64,000 bases of DNA from Vibrio injensis (lineage in GTDB: Bacteria > Pseudomonadota > Gammaproteobacteria > Enterobacterales > Vibrionaceae), in NCBI RefSeq assembly GCF_001895205.1, contig NZ_BDJF01000025.1:202031-266030 (forward strand). Reading direction: 5' to 3'. A model generated the notes under the pieces. The model made no database searches. It saw only the letters and a list, made by a program, of their open reading frames with translations, and was not told the origin of the DNA. Shown here piece after piece: positions 44,338 to 54,065 of this stretch. Positions within the stretch are counted from its first letter, which is position 1; the number at the start of each line of letters is the position of its first letter. Made by a program: the position numbers and the translations under genes.

Positions 44338-46140
44338 ATGATTCAGCCACTCATCTTGCAAGTCACCGAACGAATTGCACAGCGTAGCCGTGAACTTCGT
44401 CACGCATTCTTAACCAGAACCGCTCAGCAGCTCGCCGCAGGAAAAGGCAAAGCCAGTCTCTCTTGTGGTAATTTGGCCCATGCCATTGCCGCCTCCTGCC
44501 AAAGCGAGAAATCGCACATTCTTGACTTAACCAAATCTAACCTTGCGATCATCACCGCTTACAATGACATGCTCAGTGCCCATCAAGTGTATCTTGATTA
44601 CCCAGCGCGCATTAAAGCCGCATTACAGTCCAGTGGACACACAGCGCAAGTGGCGGGTGGCGTGCCGGCGATGTGCGATGGGGTTACTCAAGGGCAGCCA
44701 GGAATGGATATGTCGCTGTTCTCCCGAGACATGATAGCCCAAGCCACCGCGATGTCGCTGAGCCACAATATGTTTGATGGCACTTTACTGCTTGGTATCT
44801 GCGATAAAATTGCTCCGGGACAATTGATGGGCGCGCTCAGTTATGCTCACCTACCGACCGCTTTTATTCCCGCCGGCCCAATGGCCACAGGGATCAGCAA
44901 TGAACAAAAAGTCGAGATTCGCCAGCAATACAGCGCGGGGCAAGTCGGGCGCGAGGCACTGCTCGATATGGAGTGCAATTCTTATCACTCCCCCGGCACA
45001 TGCACCTTTTACGGCACCGCCAATACCAATCAATTGGTGTTTGAAGCCATGGGGTTGATGTTACCTGGGGCTGCTTTTGTGGCACCGAATAGCCCATTAC
45101 GCCATGCCTTAACCGACTATGCGGCCAACGCCATTGCCGCGATGGCACCCGGTACGCCGAGTTATCGGCCACTGAGTAGCGTCATTAACGAGAAAAGTTT
45201 AGTGAACGGTATTGTTGCGTTATTGGCTTCTGGCGGCAGTACCAATCACACCATTCACATGATCACGGTGGCACGAGCCGCTGGGCTGCTCTTAACTTGG
45301 CAGGATATCAGCGACTTGTCGCAAATCGTGCCGTTATTAACCAATATTTATCCCAATGGCAGTGCAGATATCAATGCATTCGAGGCGGCGGGCGGAGTGC
45401 CTATGCTGCTTAGCCGACTCCATGAACGCCACCTGCTGCATAGCGACGTAACCCCGGCTTTCGGTCAGTTTGCCGATCAATTAACTCGCCCGATACTGAA
45501 ACAAGGGCAACTGAGTTGGCAAGATTGTCATGACACGCTCGATGCCAGCGTGATCGCCGCGCGGCATCAGCAATTTCAACCAACCGGCGGAATCAAAGTA
45601 CTCAAGGGTAATCTTGGTCAAGCGGTGATTAAAATTTCAGCGGTTAAAGCCGCTCATCATGTGATTGAAGCTCCTGCGAAGGTCTTTAATTCACAACACG
45701 ATGTAGAAAAAGCTTATCAAGATGGTCAGCTCAACCAAGATTGCATTGTGGTGGTTCGTTACAGCGGCCCGGCAGCCAATGGTATGCCTGAACTGCATAA
45801 ATTGATGCCAATACTCGGTAACGTACAAAAGGCTGGCTTTAAAATCGCATTGGTGACCGATGGTCGCTTATCTGGCGCTTCAGGCAAAATCCCCGCCGCG
45901 ATCCACGTCTCTCCTGAAGCACTGCGCGGTGGCGCGATAGGCTTACTGCGCGATGGTGATTTACTGAGATTGGATGCCACCAAAGGTGAGCTAACCTGTT
46001 TAACCGATTTAACCCAACGCGTAGCGCAACCAACGCCAAGCGAGCAAGATCAACAAAGCTGGGGACGAGAGCTGTTCACCCTCGCCCGCCAACACGTGAC
46101 TTCGGCCGATCAGGGTGCGAGCTTTTTATTCACCAGCTAA
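44338..46140 (+). CDS. edd: Phosphogluconate dehydratase
   Basis: A 600-residue iron-sulfur enzyme (IlvD/Edd family) that dehydrates 6-phosphogluconate to KDPG. Family marks include the Cys-containing MCDGVTQGQPGMD and LGICDKIAPGQ, MECNSYHSPGTCTFYGTANT, and near the end LVTDGRLSGASGKIPAAIHVSPEA. Length is normal (E. coli 603). Together with eda on the opposite strand it completes the Entner-Doudoroff pathway. Confidence 0.97.
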   Translation: MIQPLILQVTERIAQRSRELRHAFLTRTAQQLAAGKGKASLSCGNLAHAIAASCQSEKSHILDLTKSNLAIITAYNDMLSAHQVYLDYPARIKAALQSSGHTAQVAGGVPAMCDGVTQGQPGMDMSLFSRDMIAQATAMSLSHNMFDGTLLLGICDKIAPGQLMGALSYAHLPTAFIPAGPMATGISNEQKVEIRQQYSAGQVGREALLDMECNSYHSPGTCTFYGTANTNQLVFEAMGLMLPGAAFVAPNSPLRHALTDYAANAIAAMAPGTPSYRPLSSVINEKSLVNGIVALLASGGSTNHTIHMITVARAAGLLLTWQDISDLSQIVPLLTNIYPNGSADINAFEAAGGVPMLLSRLHERHLLHSDVTPAFGQFADQLTRPILKQGQLSWQDCHDTLDASVIAARHQQFQPTGGIKVLKGNLGQAVIKISAVKAAHHVIEAPAKVFNSQHDVEKAYQDGQLNQDCIVVVRYSGPAANGMPELHKLMPILGNVQKAGFKIALVTDGRLSGASGKIPAAIHVSPEALRGGAIGLLRDGDLLRLDATKGELTCLTDLTQRVAQPTPSEQDQQSWGRELFTLARQHVTSADQGASFLFTS

Positions 46141-46160
46141 ACATAATTCACGCCAGTGGA

Positions 46161-47159
46161 TTACCAGCTTTCGCCATGAGTTAATCGATAGCCCAAATCA
46201 TAAACTTTAGGCTCAACAACTTGACCAGAAAGTGCCGCTAGTAATAACTCGGCACTTTTTTTACCAATCGCCAAACGAGGGGTTTCCACGCTGGTTAGAC
46301 GAGGGATAATCGCCTGCCCAATATCTAACGCATTATACCCCACCACGGCAATCTGCTGTGGCACCGCAATATTGTGGTGATGACAATACATCATCGCCCC
46401 GACTGCTAAATCATCATTGGTACAGAAAATACCATCGAGTTGCGGATACTGTTGTAATGCCTGTTGTAGCAAGATACCGCCCAAGGTAAAACTAGAATGC
46501 TCACCGGTGGAGACTTGTATCGGCGCTAAGCCCGCTTCGTGCATGGCTCGCTCATAACCTTGCCGACGCAATTGAGTTCGTGTGTCGAGTCGTGCGCCAA
46601 GATAAACAATCTGCTGCCGGCCACGGGCAATCATCTGCTGCACCACTTGATACGAGATCTGTTCGTGATCTAACCCAACAGCCATATCAATCGGTTGGGT
46701 GGGGATTTCCATCGTTTCAACCACCGGAATTCCGGCAGATTTGAGCATTTGCCGACTGCGCTCGCTATGGTTAGTTTCGGTTAAAATTAGGCCATCAACT
46801 CGATAAGAAAGAAACGCGGCGATTTTATCTTCTTCAACTTGAGGGTTATAACCGGTATGAGCAATTAACGTGTCATAGCCAGCCGCTTGAGTCACTTCTT
46901 CGATGCCTTGAACCAAGTTAGCAAATACTTGGTTAGAGAGCGAAGGCAAAATGATGCCAATGGCCCGACTAGAGGATTTAGACATGATCGCTGGCACACG
47001 GTTATGAATATAACCAAGCTGCTCAACCACCGCGGCGATTTTTTGTTGGGTAACTTGCGCCACAGAATTAGGATCACGCATGTAGCGAGAAACGGTCATT
47101 TTAGTAATGCCGACTTGATCAGCAATATCTTGCAGAGTCGGTCTGTTTTTTTTTTGCAT
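46161..47159 (-). CDS. gntR: Gluconate operon repressor GntR (LacI family)
   Basis: This 332-residue LacI-family regulator has the helix-turn-helix PTLQDIADQVGITKMTVSRY at the N-terminus, the hinge region near residues 50-60 and a periplasmic-binding-like ligand domain (IGIILPSLSNQVFANLVQGI, DGIFCTNDDLAVGAM). It converges with edd. Operators of its type lie between the permease and gntK genes. Located 32 bases downstream of greB on the same strand with no terminator seen, so read-through is possible. Confidence 0.94.
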   Translation of the reverse strand: MQKKNRPTLQDIADQVGITKMTVSRYMRDPNSVAQVTQQKIAAVVEQLGYIHNRVPAIMSKSSSRAIGIILPSLSNQVFANLVQGIEEVTQAAGYDTLIAHTGYNPQVEEDKIAAFLSYRVDGLILTETNHSERSRQMLKSAGIPVVETMEIPTQPIDMAVGLDHEQISYQVVQQMIARGRQQIVYLGARLDTRTQLRRQGYERAMHEAGLAPIQVSTGEHSSFTLGGILLQQALQQYPQLDGIFCTNDDLAVGAMMYCHHHNIAVPQQIAVVGYNALDIGQAIIPRLTSVETPRLAIGKKSAELLLAALSGQVVEPKVYDLGYRLTHGESW

Positions 47160-47191
47160 ATGGTTCTAGCTCAACTGAGCCTGTGAAGGCA

Positions 47192-47668
47192 CTATTTTTG
47201 GTAACGAATGGCATTAATAAACCAGAGTTTATCACCGGTTGGCGTTTTTACTGTCACTTCTTCATCCACTTGCTTTTTCAGCAAGGCGCGCGCCATCGGA
47301 GAGTCAATGGAAATGTAATCTTTGGCATCACCATAAATCTCTTCTGGACCGACAATACGTAAAGTTTTTGTCTCGCCCGCTTCATTTTCAATTTCGACCC
47401 AAGCGCCAAAAAACACTTTGCCCTCTTGCTGTGGCGAGTAGTCGACGATTTTCAACTCAGGCAACAACTTGCGTAAGTAGCGCACGCGACGATCGATTTG
47501 GCGCAACAAGCGTTTGTTAAAGGTGTAATCGGCGTTTTCAGAGCGGTCACCTAAGCTGGCAGCCCAAGTGACAATCTTGGTAATTTCCGGGCGTTTTTCA
47601 TGCCATAGATGATCATGCTCTTGCTTAAGCTTGTCATACCCTGCCCGTGTAATCAGTTTGGTTTTCAC
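47192..47668 (-). CDS. greB: Transcript cleavage factor GreB
   Basis: This 158-residue factor rescues backtracked RNA polymerase by stimulating transcript cleavage. An N-terminal coiled coil ([20 protein letters not shown]) with the acidic tip in GDRSENADY is followed by an FKBP-like C-terminal domain ([39 protein letters not shown]). Length equals E. coli GreB. It is divergent from tex. Confidence 0.97.
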   Translation of the reverse strand: MKTKLITRAGYDKLKQEHDHLWHEKRPEITKIVTWAASLGDRSENADYTFNKRLLRQIDRRVRYLRKLLPELKIVDYSPQQEGKVFFGAWVEIENEAGETKTLRIVGPEEIYGDAKDYISIDSPMARALLKKQVDEEVTVKTPTGDKLWFINAIRYQK

Positions 47669-47897
47669 CTACTACCTCAATCATCATTACAGAACCTATT
47701 GGTTATCTTACCTAATCCACCACACTGGGCATAGCGCTCATCCTCTTCTCTCCACATTCGCTACGCTGAGCGCGTCAGTTTTCAGTGTGAGGAAAGTCAA
47801 AAATCATCGTGAATCATGCGACGTCAACACAAAGCCATTGCAGCTCACTCTGGACTACGTACAATCCCTGCATGATTGTTTAATAGAGAGACCACGG

Positions 47898-50225
47898 ATG
47901 AGCCACGCTATCTGCCTACAGATTGCCAATGAATTGAATGTCAACCCGAATCAAGTCAACGCTGCAGTCACCCTGATTGATGAAGGTAACACTGTCCCCT
48001 TTATTGCACGCTACCGCAAAGAGGTGACCGGAGGATTAGATGACTCGCAACTGCGTCATTTAGATACCCGCCTGAGCTACTTACGAGAGATGGAGGATCG
48101 CCGCCAGACGATTCTTAAATCGATTCAAGAACAAGGTAAACTCACCCCAGAACTGGAACAAGCGATTCTCGCTGCCGACAGCAAAACTCGCTTAGAAGAT
48201 CTCTATCTCCCCTATAAACCGAAACGGCGCACCAAAGGGCAAATTGCGATTGAAGCTGGACTTGAACCGTTAGCCGATCGTTTATGGCAACACGCTGACC
48301 TCGATCCAGAGCAAGCGGCCCTCGCCTACATCGACGCCGATAAAGGCATTGCCGATAGTAAAGCGGCGCTCGATGGCGCTCGAGCGATCATCATGGAGCG
48401 GATTGCAGAAGATGCCGACCTACTGGCTAAGCTGCGCGACTATTTGACTCGCCACGCTGAAATTGTCTCTCAAGTGATTGCCGGTAAAGAGCAAGCGGGA
48501 GAAAAATTCAAAGACTATTTTGATCATCGCGAATTGATTGCTAAAGCCCCTTCCCACCGCGCTCTCGCCATGCTACGTGGCCGTAACGAAGGTTTTTTAA
48601 CCCTAAGCTTAAATGCCGACCCTCAGCAAGAAGAAACCCTACGCCATTCGTATTGTGAAACCTTAATCGCACAACATTATCAATTGCATCTCAGTCAAGC
48701 CCCCGCGGATCAATGGCGTCAGCAAGTGATCAGTTGGGCCTGGCGCATCAAAGTGTCCATGCATATGGAAACTGAACTGATGTCGGCAATGAAAGAGCGC
48801 GCGGAAATTGAAGCGATTGACGTCTTCGCGAGTAACTTAAAAGACTTGCTCATGGCGGCACCGGCCGGACCACGGGCGACATTAGGCCTCGATCCTGGGC
48901 TAAGAACCGGCTGTAAAGTCGCGGTGGTTGATGCCACCGGCAAGGTACTGGCAACCGACACCATTTATCCTCATGTACCACAAAATCAATATGAGCGAGC
49001 CATGCAAACCGTCGCGGCGCTGGTCAGTAAACATAATGTCGATCTGATTGCCATCGGCAACGGTACCGCCTCACGTGAAACGGACAATTTTGTCGCCGAG
49101 TTAATTAAGCGTGGCAATCTTAAGGTGCAAAAAATTATTGTCAGTGAAGCGGGCGCATCGGTTTATTCCGCATCTGAGTTAGCAGCCAAAGAGTTCCCGA
49201 ACATGGACGTATCACTGCGTGGTGCGGTGTCCATTGCTCGCCGCTTGCAAGACCCTTTGGCAGAGCTGGTAAAAATTGATCCTAAATCGATTGGCGTCGG
49301 TCAATACCAACACGATGTTAGCCAAACCTTACTCGCCAAACGTCTTGATGCGGTGGTCGAAGACTGCGTAAACGCCGTCGGAGTGGATGTTAACACCGCC
49401 TCAGCGGCGCTGTTAACTCGCGTTGCTGGCTTATCGGCCGCCTTGGCACAAAATATTGTTCAGTATCGTGATGAGCATGGCCGCTTTACCGGTCGCGCAA
49501 CATTGAAAAAAGTACCACGCCTTGGGCCTAAAGCTTTTGAGCAGTGCGCTGGTTTCTTACGGATCATGGATGGCAAGAACCCACTCGATGCGTCTGCAGT
49601 TCACCCTGAAGCCTATCCAGTGGTAAAAGCCATTGCTGAGAAAAACCAACAAGATATTAAATCATTGATTGGTAATAGTGAGTTTCTGCGTTCGCTGCGC
49701 GCGGTTGACTATACCGATGAAAATTTTGGTCTCCCCACCATTACCGACATCATTAAAGAGCTGGATAAACCGGGACGCGATCCTCGCCCTGAGTTCAAAA
49801 CCGCGACCTTTGCTGATGGCGTGAATGACATCAAAGATCTCGAGCTTGGGATGATTTTAGAGGGTGTGGTGTCTAACGTGGCGAATTTTGGCGCTTTTGT
49901 CGATATTGGTGTTCATCAAGATGGTTTAGTGCATATCTCGGCGCTCACTGACCGTTTCATTGCTGACCCAAGAGACGTGGTAAAAGCGGGTGATATTGTT
50001 AAAGTGAAAGTGATGGAAGTGGACGCACAGCGCAAACGCATTGCCCTTTCGATGCGTTTAAACGACGAGCCAGGACAAGAGAATCGCGGACAAAAGACAG
50101 CCTCTCACAGCCAAGGACGCCAACACAATCCACCACATGCTCGTCGCCGCGAGCGGGAAGAAGCCCCCTCTCATGGTGCGATGGGCGGAGCGTTTGCCGC
50201 GGCGTTTGCGAAAGCGAAAAAATAA
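47898..50225 (+). CDS. tex: Transcription accessory protein Tex (S1 RNA-binding)
   Basis: This 775-residue nucleic-acid-binding protein has an N-terminal helical domain ([19 protein letters not shown]), a YqgF-like RNase H fold ([18 protein letters not shown]), helix-hairpin-helix repeats ([20 protein letters not shown]) and an S1 domain ([20 protein letters not shown]). The C-terminus is a His/Arg-rich tail. The frame is open from 47631, but ATG 47898 gives the normal start [15 protein letters not shown] and the upstream part lacks similarity. Confidence 0.95.
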   Translation: MSHAICLQIANELNVNPNQVNAAVTLIDEGNTVPFIARYRKEVTGGLDDSQLRHLDTRLSYLREMEDRRQTILKSIQEQGKLTPELEQAILAADSKTRLEDLYLPYKPKRRTKGQIAIEAGLEPLADRLWQHADLDPEQAALAYIDADKGIADSKAALDGARAIIMERIAEDADLLAKLRDYLTRHAEIVSQVIAGKEQAGEKFKDYFDHRELIAKAPSHRALAMLRGRNEGFLTLSLNADPQQEETLRHSYCETLIAQHYQLHLSQAPADQWRQQVISWAWRIKVSMHMETELMSAMKERAEIEAIDVFASNLKDLLMAAPAGPRATLGLDPGLRTGCKVAVVDATGKVLATDTIYPHVPQNQYERAMQTVAALVSKHNVDLIAIGNGTASRETDNFVAELIKRGNLKVQKIIVSEAGASVYSASELAAKEFPNMDVSLRGAVSIARRLQDPLAELVKIDPKSIGVGQYQHDVSQTLLAKRLDAVVEDCVNAVGVDVNTASAALLTRVAGLSAALAQNIVQYRDEHGRFTGRATLKKVPRLGPKAFEQCAGFLRIMDGKNPLDASAVHPEAYPVVKAIAEKNQQDIKSLIGNSEFLRSLRAVDYTDENFGLPTITDIIKELDKPGRDPRPEFKTATFADGVNDIKDLELGMILEGVVSNVANFGAFVDIGVHQDGLVHISALTDRFIADPRDVVKAGDIVKVKVMEVDAQRKRIALSMRLNDEPGQENRGQKTASHSQGRQHNPPHARRREREEAPSHGAMGGAFAAAFAKAKK

Positions 50226-50239
50226 CGCCAAGGCATCCC

Positions 50240-50413
50240 CAACCCACTTAGCTTGGCAGCGAGGCGACCAATAAGTAAGTCCCCATGAGCATAGACAAAC
50301 GATACGATTGGGGGCTCGAAGGTACTTCAAGTAAGGAAAGAGGGATGAGCACATCGTGATGCTCTACTTGATAAAAAACAAATCCCCGCAGCCTCGGCTG
50401 TGGGGATTTTTTT
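50240..50413 (+). ncRNA. Possible 3'-UTR-derived or independent small RNA after tex
   Basis: The 190 bases after tex form successive inverted repeats: AGTCCCCA/TGGGGGCT (50278-50285 with 50309-50316), TCAAGTA/TACTTGA (50327-50333 with 50365-50371) enclosing GAGCA/TGCTC, and then a strong terminator. No clear promoter was found, so it may be processed from tex mRNA. Tentative. Confidence 0.25.
50376..50413. terminator. Strong bidirectional terminator
   Basis: Stem AAATCCCCGCAGCC (50380-50393) with GGCTGTGGGGATTT (50396-50409), a two-base nominal loop, A-run before and T-run after. It serves tex and the convergent hypothetical gene. Confidence 0.93.
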
Positions 50414-50449
50414 ATTCACCTTATCATTGTAGCTTATGCTCAATGATAA

Positions 50450-50920
50450 CTACAGGATCGCTATCACTTCTGATGGCGTATTCGGCGCAATCGCATGGCC
50501 ATAATGAAATTGAATCACTGTCCGTCGTTTCGCCATTTTGCCTTCAGTTATTGCCGCATCAATGATCCGCTTTGGCAACCGAAAACGCATTGTATAGCCT
50601 TTACCTTGCTCCTCACTGTAAGAAGACAGTGCTAATAAATCAAACAACCTGTCCAGCTCACTGCGTAGTGCGGCACGCTGTCGTTGTTTAGACTCTTGAT
50701 CACTCTCTTGCTCATAGTTAGGGTGCTCGGCAGGATCCCAAGCGGATTGTTTACGCCGCTTATCCTCTGCTTTGGTTTTACGCTCAGCTTGGCTTTTGGT
50801 GAGCTCTACCGGTGCCGTAACAGGCGCACGTATCCGATTATCTCGTGACGCTTGCTCTGTTTGCACGTTCACTGACGGGGCGATAAGTGGCACGCTAACA
50901 TTAGTCGGTGACACGATCAT
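50450..50920 (-). CDS. Conserved hypothetical protein
   Basis: A 156-residue, highly charged protein without membrane segments. The first ~50 residues are low-complexity (Val/Pro/Ala-rich), the middle is Lys/Arg/Glu/Gln-rich and likely disordered or coiled (KSQAERKTKAEDKRRKQSAW, ESKQRQRAALRSELDRLFDL), and the last 50 residues are compact (GYTMRFRLPKRIIDAAI). I recall similar Vibrio proteins annotated as ATP-dependent Lon protease, but no AAA+ or Ser-Lys protease motif is present, so I do not support that name. Confidence 0.75.
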   Translation of the reverse strand: MIVSPTNVSVPLIAPSVNVQTEQASRDNRIRAPVTAPVELTKSQAERKTKAEDKRRKQSAWDPAEHPNYEQESDQESKQRQRAALRSELDRLFDLLALSSYSEEQGKGYTMRFRLPKRIIDAAITEGKMAKRRTVIQFHYGHAIAPNTPSEVIAIL

Positions 50921-51041
50921 AACCGAGTCCTCCTCAGTGTCGCACCCCCTTCGATTAAGCTACCGTTAGGGATAACTTATGTATCGACCAATCGTGGCGG
51001 TTTTTTAGCGCTTATTCACTAATCGGCAACAAAATTTACCG

Positions 51042-51824
51042 TTATTTTGCAAAGTTGAGCAATTGCTGACAAAAGGCATCTTGCTCAGTCATAAATGGGG
51101 CATGCGAAGAGGCTTGAAAAATAGACGTCTGGCTATTGGTTTGCAGTTGACGCACAGCCTCAGCTACACGCAGTGGGACTAATCCATCCAATCGACCATA
51201 CATTCGCAGCACTGGCATGGTTAACTGAGTCAGTTGCTGACGCATATCGGTTTTTGAAAGCAGGTTTAACCCGGTTAATAATGCTTGGTGAGTGGGCATT
51301 GGTCGTGCTAATACCGCTTGCTTGAGTGCTTTAATTTCTTGGCGCGCACTTGTGCTCCCCATCGCTTGTAAGGCGATAAACCGCTCAATCATCAAAGGCA
51401 AATCCGTTAATAATTGGTCGGTAAAGGTATCCAATACCTGTGGTTTGATTCCTCGCCATACTGGCGTCTCTTGCTCACTGGCGGTAAATTTAGGTGACGA
51501 AGCAACCGTGACTAACTGGCTAACTCGTTGCGGGTAATGCAGCGCGATATGGGTAGCAATTAACCCCCCTAAAGACCAGCCGACCCACACCGCCTGCGAC
51601 GGTGCTTGGTTCAATATGACTTGAGCAATCTCAGCTAAACTCGCTGCTGACGATTGACCGCTATAACCATAACCGGGCAGATCAAGAATATGAATACGAA
51701 ACTGGGTTTGTAATCGTTGACAGGTTTGCTGCCATACTGCGCCATTCATTCCCCATCCGTGAATCAGTACCAGATCAGGCCCATCGCCGATGACTTGCCA
51801 GTACAGTTTTTCGGTCATATTCAC
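51042..51824 (-). CDS. bioH: Pimeloyl-[acyl-carrier protein] methyl ester esterase BioH
   Basis: This 260-residue alpha/beta hydrolase demethylates pimeloyl-ACP methyl ester in biotin synthesis. It has the oxyanion-hole region LIHGWGMNGAVWQQT, the nucleophile in VGWSLGGLIATHIA, the acid in RLDGLVPLRVAE and the His in SSHAPFMTEQDAFC. Start is GTG 51824 (five bases after AGGAG) or ATG 51818 (MTEKLYW); I cannot decide between them. It is divergent from comF. Confidence 0.93.
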   Translation of the reverse strand: MNMTEKLYWQVIGDGPDLVLIHGWGMNGAVWQQTCQRLQTQFRIHILDLPGYGYSGQSSAASLAEIAQVILNQAPSQAVWVGWSLGGLIATHIALHYPQRVSQLVTVASSPKFTASEQETPVWRGIKPQVLDTFTDQLLTDLPLMIERFIALQAMGSTSARQEIKALKQAVLARPMPTHQALLTGLNLLSKTDMRQQLTQLTMPVLRMYGRLDGLVPLRVAEAVRQLQTNSQTSIFQASSHAPFMTEQDAFCQQLLNFAK

Positions 51825-51911
51825 ATTTTCTCCTACTAAAATCCGCCTCTTCAGACGAATATCCTCGCCATACTTTACCTCAATTCACACCAAAATCATC
51901 CGAGGTTTATT

Positions 51912-52631
51912 ATGTCAATGTGGCGTGAGCAGGTATCGGCTGTCACCCATGCTTGGCTTACGCCAAGCTGCACCTTATGTCACCTACCTTTAGAGCAGCA
52001 AGCACAACATGGTACTTGTCATGCCTGCCAAGCTTGGTATGCGCCAACACCTCGCTGCCAACGCTGTGGTTTACCTTGTCTCACTATTACCCCACAATGT
52101 GGACAATGCTTACGTAGCCCTCCCCCTTGGCAACGACTGTTTTGTATTGGTGACTATCACTTTCCATTGAGTCACGCCATTCATCAACTTAAATATCAAC
52201 GCCAATTTTGGCAAGCACGCCACTTAGCCGCTCGACTAGCAGAATGCATTGCTGAGCCAGCCCCGCTGCTCACTTGTGTTCCATTACACTGGCGCAGACA
52301 GTGGCAACGAGGGTTTAATCAAAGCGAATGCATTGCTCGTCCCCTTGCTAAGCATCTGGGTCGTCAATTTGATCCGCATCTGTTTACTCGCAAAAGATCC
52401 ACTCCAGCTCAGCAACAATTAACCAAATCACAACGTGAGAAAAACTTAGCCGGGGCCTTTCAACGGCAATCTATTCCTCTAGTCAATCATGTGGCTATCG
52501 TCGACGATGTCGTAACAACCGGTAGCACTATTCGACAATTATGTGATTTACTGCTTGAAGTTGGCATCGAAAGGATTGATATTTATTGCTTATGCCGTAC
52601 TCCTGAGCCGAGTGATGCATGCCCGACATAA
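51912..52631 (+). CDS. comF: ComF family protein (phosphoribosyltransferase-like)
   Basis: This 239-residue protein has a zinc-finger-like N-terminus with CTLCH, CHAC, CQRCGLPC and CGQC, and a C-terminal phosphoribosyltransferase-type domain ending in VAIVDDVVTTGSTIRQL. ComF homologues are needed for DNA uptake in naturally competent bacteria, and Vibrio comF is known as a competence gene. It is divergent from bioH and followed by nfuA. Confidence 0.93.
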   Translation: MSMWREQVSAVTHAWLTPSCTLCHLPLEQQAQHGTCHACQAWYAPTPRCQRCGLPCLTITPQCGQCLRSPPPWQRLFCIGDYHFPLSHAIHQLKYQRQFWQARHLAARLAECIAEPAPLLTCVPLHWRRQWQRGFNQSECIARPLAKHLGRQFDPHLFTRKRSTPAQQQLTKSQREKNLAGAFQRQSIPLVNHVAIVDDVVTTGSTIRQLCDLLLEVGIERIDIYCLCRTPEPSDACPT

Positions 52632-52714
52632 TCAGAGCAAAAAGGGCTGGATCATCGGCGTGACTGGAGTAGAATGGTCAGCAAATAACCTACAAAATTA
52701 CTCAGGTATTCGTC

Positions 52715-53305
52715 GTGTCAACTACTACTATTGTTATTACTGAATCCGCTCAGTCTCATTTTGCCAAACTCTTGGCTCAGCAACCAGAAGGAACGAACAT
52801 TCGGGTGTTTGTGGTTAATCCAGGAACACAAAATGCCGAGTGTGGCGTCTCTTATTGTCCACCAGAAGCCGTAGAGAGCACCGATACCGTGATCCCTTTC
52901 ACTGGCTTCTCTGCTTATATCGATGAACTCAGCTTGCCATTTCTCGAGAGCGCAGAAATTGATTTTGTGACCGATAAAATGGGCTCGCAACTTACCCTTA
53001 AAGCACCAAACGCCAAAATGCGCAAAGTCGACGATGATGCACCATTAATGGCACGCGTCGAGTATGCGATTCAAACCCAAGTCAACCCTCAACTTGCTGG
53101 CCATGGCGGCCATGTCAGTTTAGTTAACATTACTGATGAGGGCGTCGCTTTATTGCAATTCGGTGGTGGCTGTAATGGCTGTTCAATGGTCGACGTCACC
53201 CTAAAAGAAGGCATTGAAAAAGAGTTATTGGCCCAGTTTGCAGGCGAACTGACCGCTGTACGTGATGCCACCGAACATGATCGCGGCGATCACTCTTACT
53301 ACTAA
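52715..53305 (+). CDS. nfuA: Fe-S biogenesis protein NfuA
   Basis: This 196-residue carrier delivers 4Fe-4S clusters to target enzymes. The N-terminal degenerate A-type domain ([20 protein letters not shown]) and the C-terminal Nfu domain with CxxC motif [18 protein letters not shown] are intact, ending RGDHSYY. It starts with GTG 52715. A weak AGG precedes. Confidence 0.97.
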   Translation: MSTTTIVITESAQSHFAKLLAQQPEGTNIRVFVVNPGTQNAECGVSYCPPEAVESTDTVIPFTGFSAYIDELSLPFLESAEIDFVTDKMGSQLTLKAPNAKMRKVDDDAPLMARVEYAIQTQVNPQLAGHGGHVSLVNITDEGVALLQFGGGCNGCSMVDVTLKEGIEKELLAQFAGELTAVRDATEHDRGDHSYY

Positions 53306-53310
53306 ACCAA

Positions 53311-53347
53311 AAACAAACAGCGAGAGCTCAGCTTGCGCTGTTTGTTG
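53311..53347 (+). terminator. Terminator-like hairpin after nfuA
   Basis: CAAACAGCG (53314-53322) pairs with CGCTGTTTG (53336-53344), followed by TTG. A-run precedes it; moderate evidence. Confidence 0.6.
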
Positions 53348-53495
53348 TATTCCCATTCTGCAGTTAAAACATTCAGCGGTGATGGATGGTGTGAGGTTAG
53401 CCTATGCGCTGAGTAGTGAAGTCCAAAGGGAGATATTTCCCCACCTCTCATTTTCTTATATAGTAAGAATAGTTTTCCTGCCAAGGAGTTAGCGG

Positions 53496-54056
53496 ATGCC
53501 CTCGAAAACAGCACCAGAAATTTTAGCGCAACGCGCCGTCGCCCAATCAAAACTGTTTACGATTGAAGCTCTCGACCTCCGTTTCTCGAATGGCGAACAG
53601 CGTACTTATGAGCGAATGAAACCGAGTGGACGCAATGCGGTTATGATGGTGCCGATCACCTCACAAGGGGATTTATTGCTGGTTCGGGAATACGCGGCAG
53701 GCACTGAACGCTATGAACTCGGCTTTCCCAAAGGTTTGATCGATGCTGGAGAATCAGCAGAGCAAGCTGCCGTTCGCGAATTAAAAGAAGAGATTGGTAT
53801 GGGGGCTGATCGTTTAATAGCACTTAAAGAAGTCGTACTTGCCCCCTCTTACTTTTCCAGTCGAATGACACTTTTTATCGCACAAGATCTATACTCAGAT
53901 CAGTTAATCGGAGATGAACCGGAGCCACTCGAAGTCATACGCTGGCCTTTAGCACAAGCCGAAGAGTTATTAACCCATCTTGATTTTAGTGAAGCTCGCA
54001 GTATTACCGCTTTATTGCTGGCTCTTCGTCACTTGTCTATTGCCGCGAACGAATAG
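53496..54056 (+). CDS. nudE: ADP compounds hydrolase NudE
   Basis: This 186-residue Nudix hydrolase acts on ADP-ribose, NADH and Ap3A. The Nudix box reads GLIDAGESAEQAAVRELKEE followed by IGMG, with all catalytic Glu residues present. The N-terminal KLFTIEALDLRFSNGEQRTY is typical. SD AAGGAG lies upstream. It is nine bases before cysQ, as in E. coli where nudE and cysQ are not linked but in vibrios they pair. Confidence 0.94.
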   Translation: MPSKTAPEILAQRAVAQSKLFTIEALDLRFSNGEQRTYERMKPSGRNAVMMVPITSQGDLLLVREYAAGTERYELGFPKGLIDAGESAEQAAVRELKEEIGMGADRLIALKEVVLAPSYFSSRMTLFIAQDLYSDQLIGDEPEPLEVIRWPLAQAEELLTHLDFSEARSITALLLALRHLSIAANE

Positions 54057-54065
54057 GAAGTATTC

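Noticed and set aside
47631..47897. 89-residue extension of Tex
   Set aside because: It overlaps the divergent greB promoter region and lacks similarity; ATG 47898 gives the normal start.
50450..50920. ATP-dependent Lon protease annotation
   Set aside because: The protein is 156 residues and has neither a Walker motif nor a Ser-Lys protease site.
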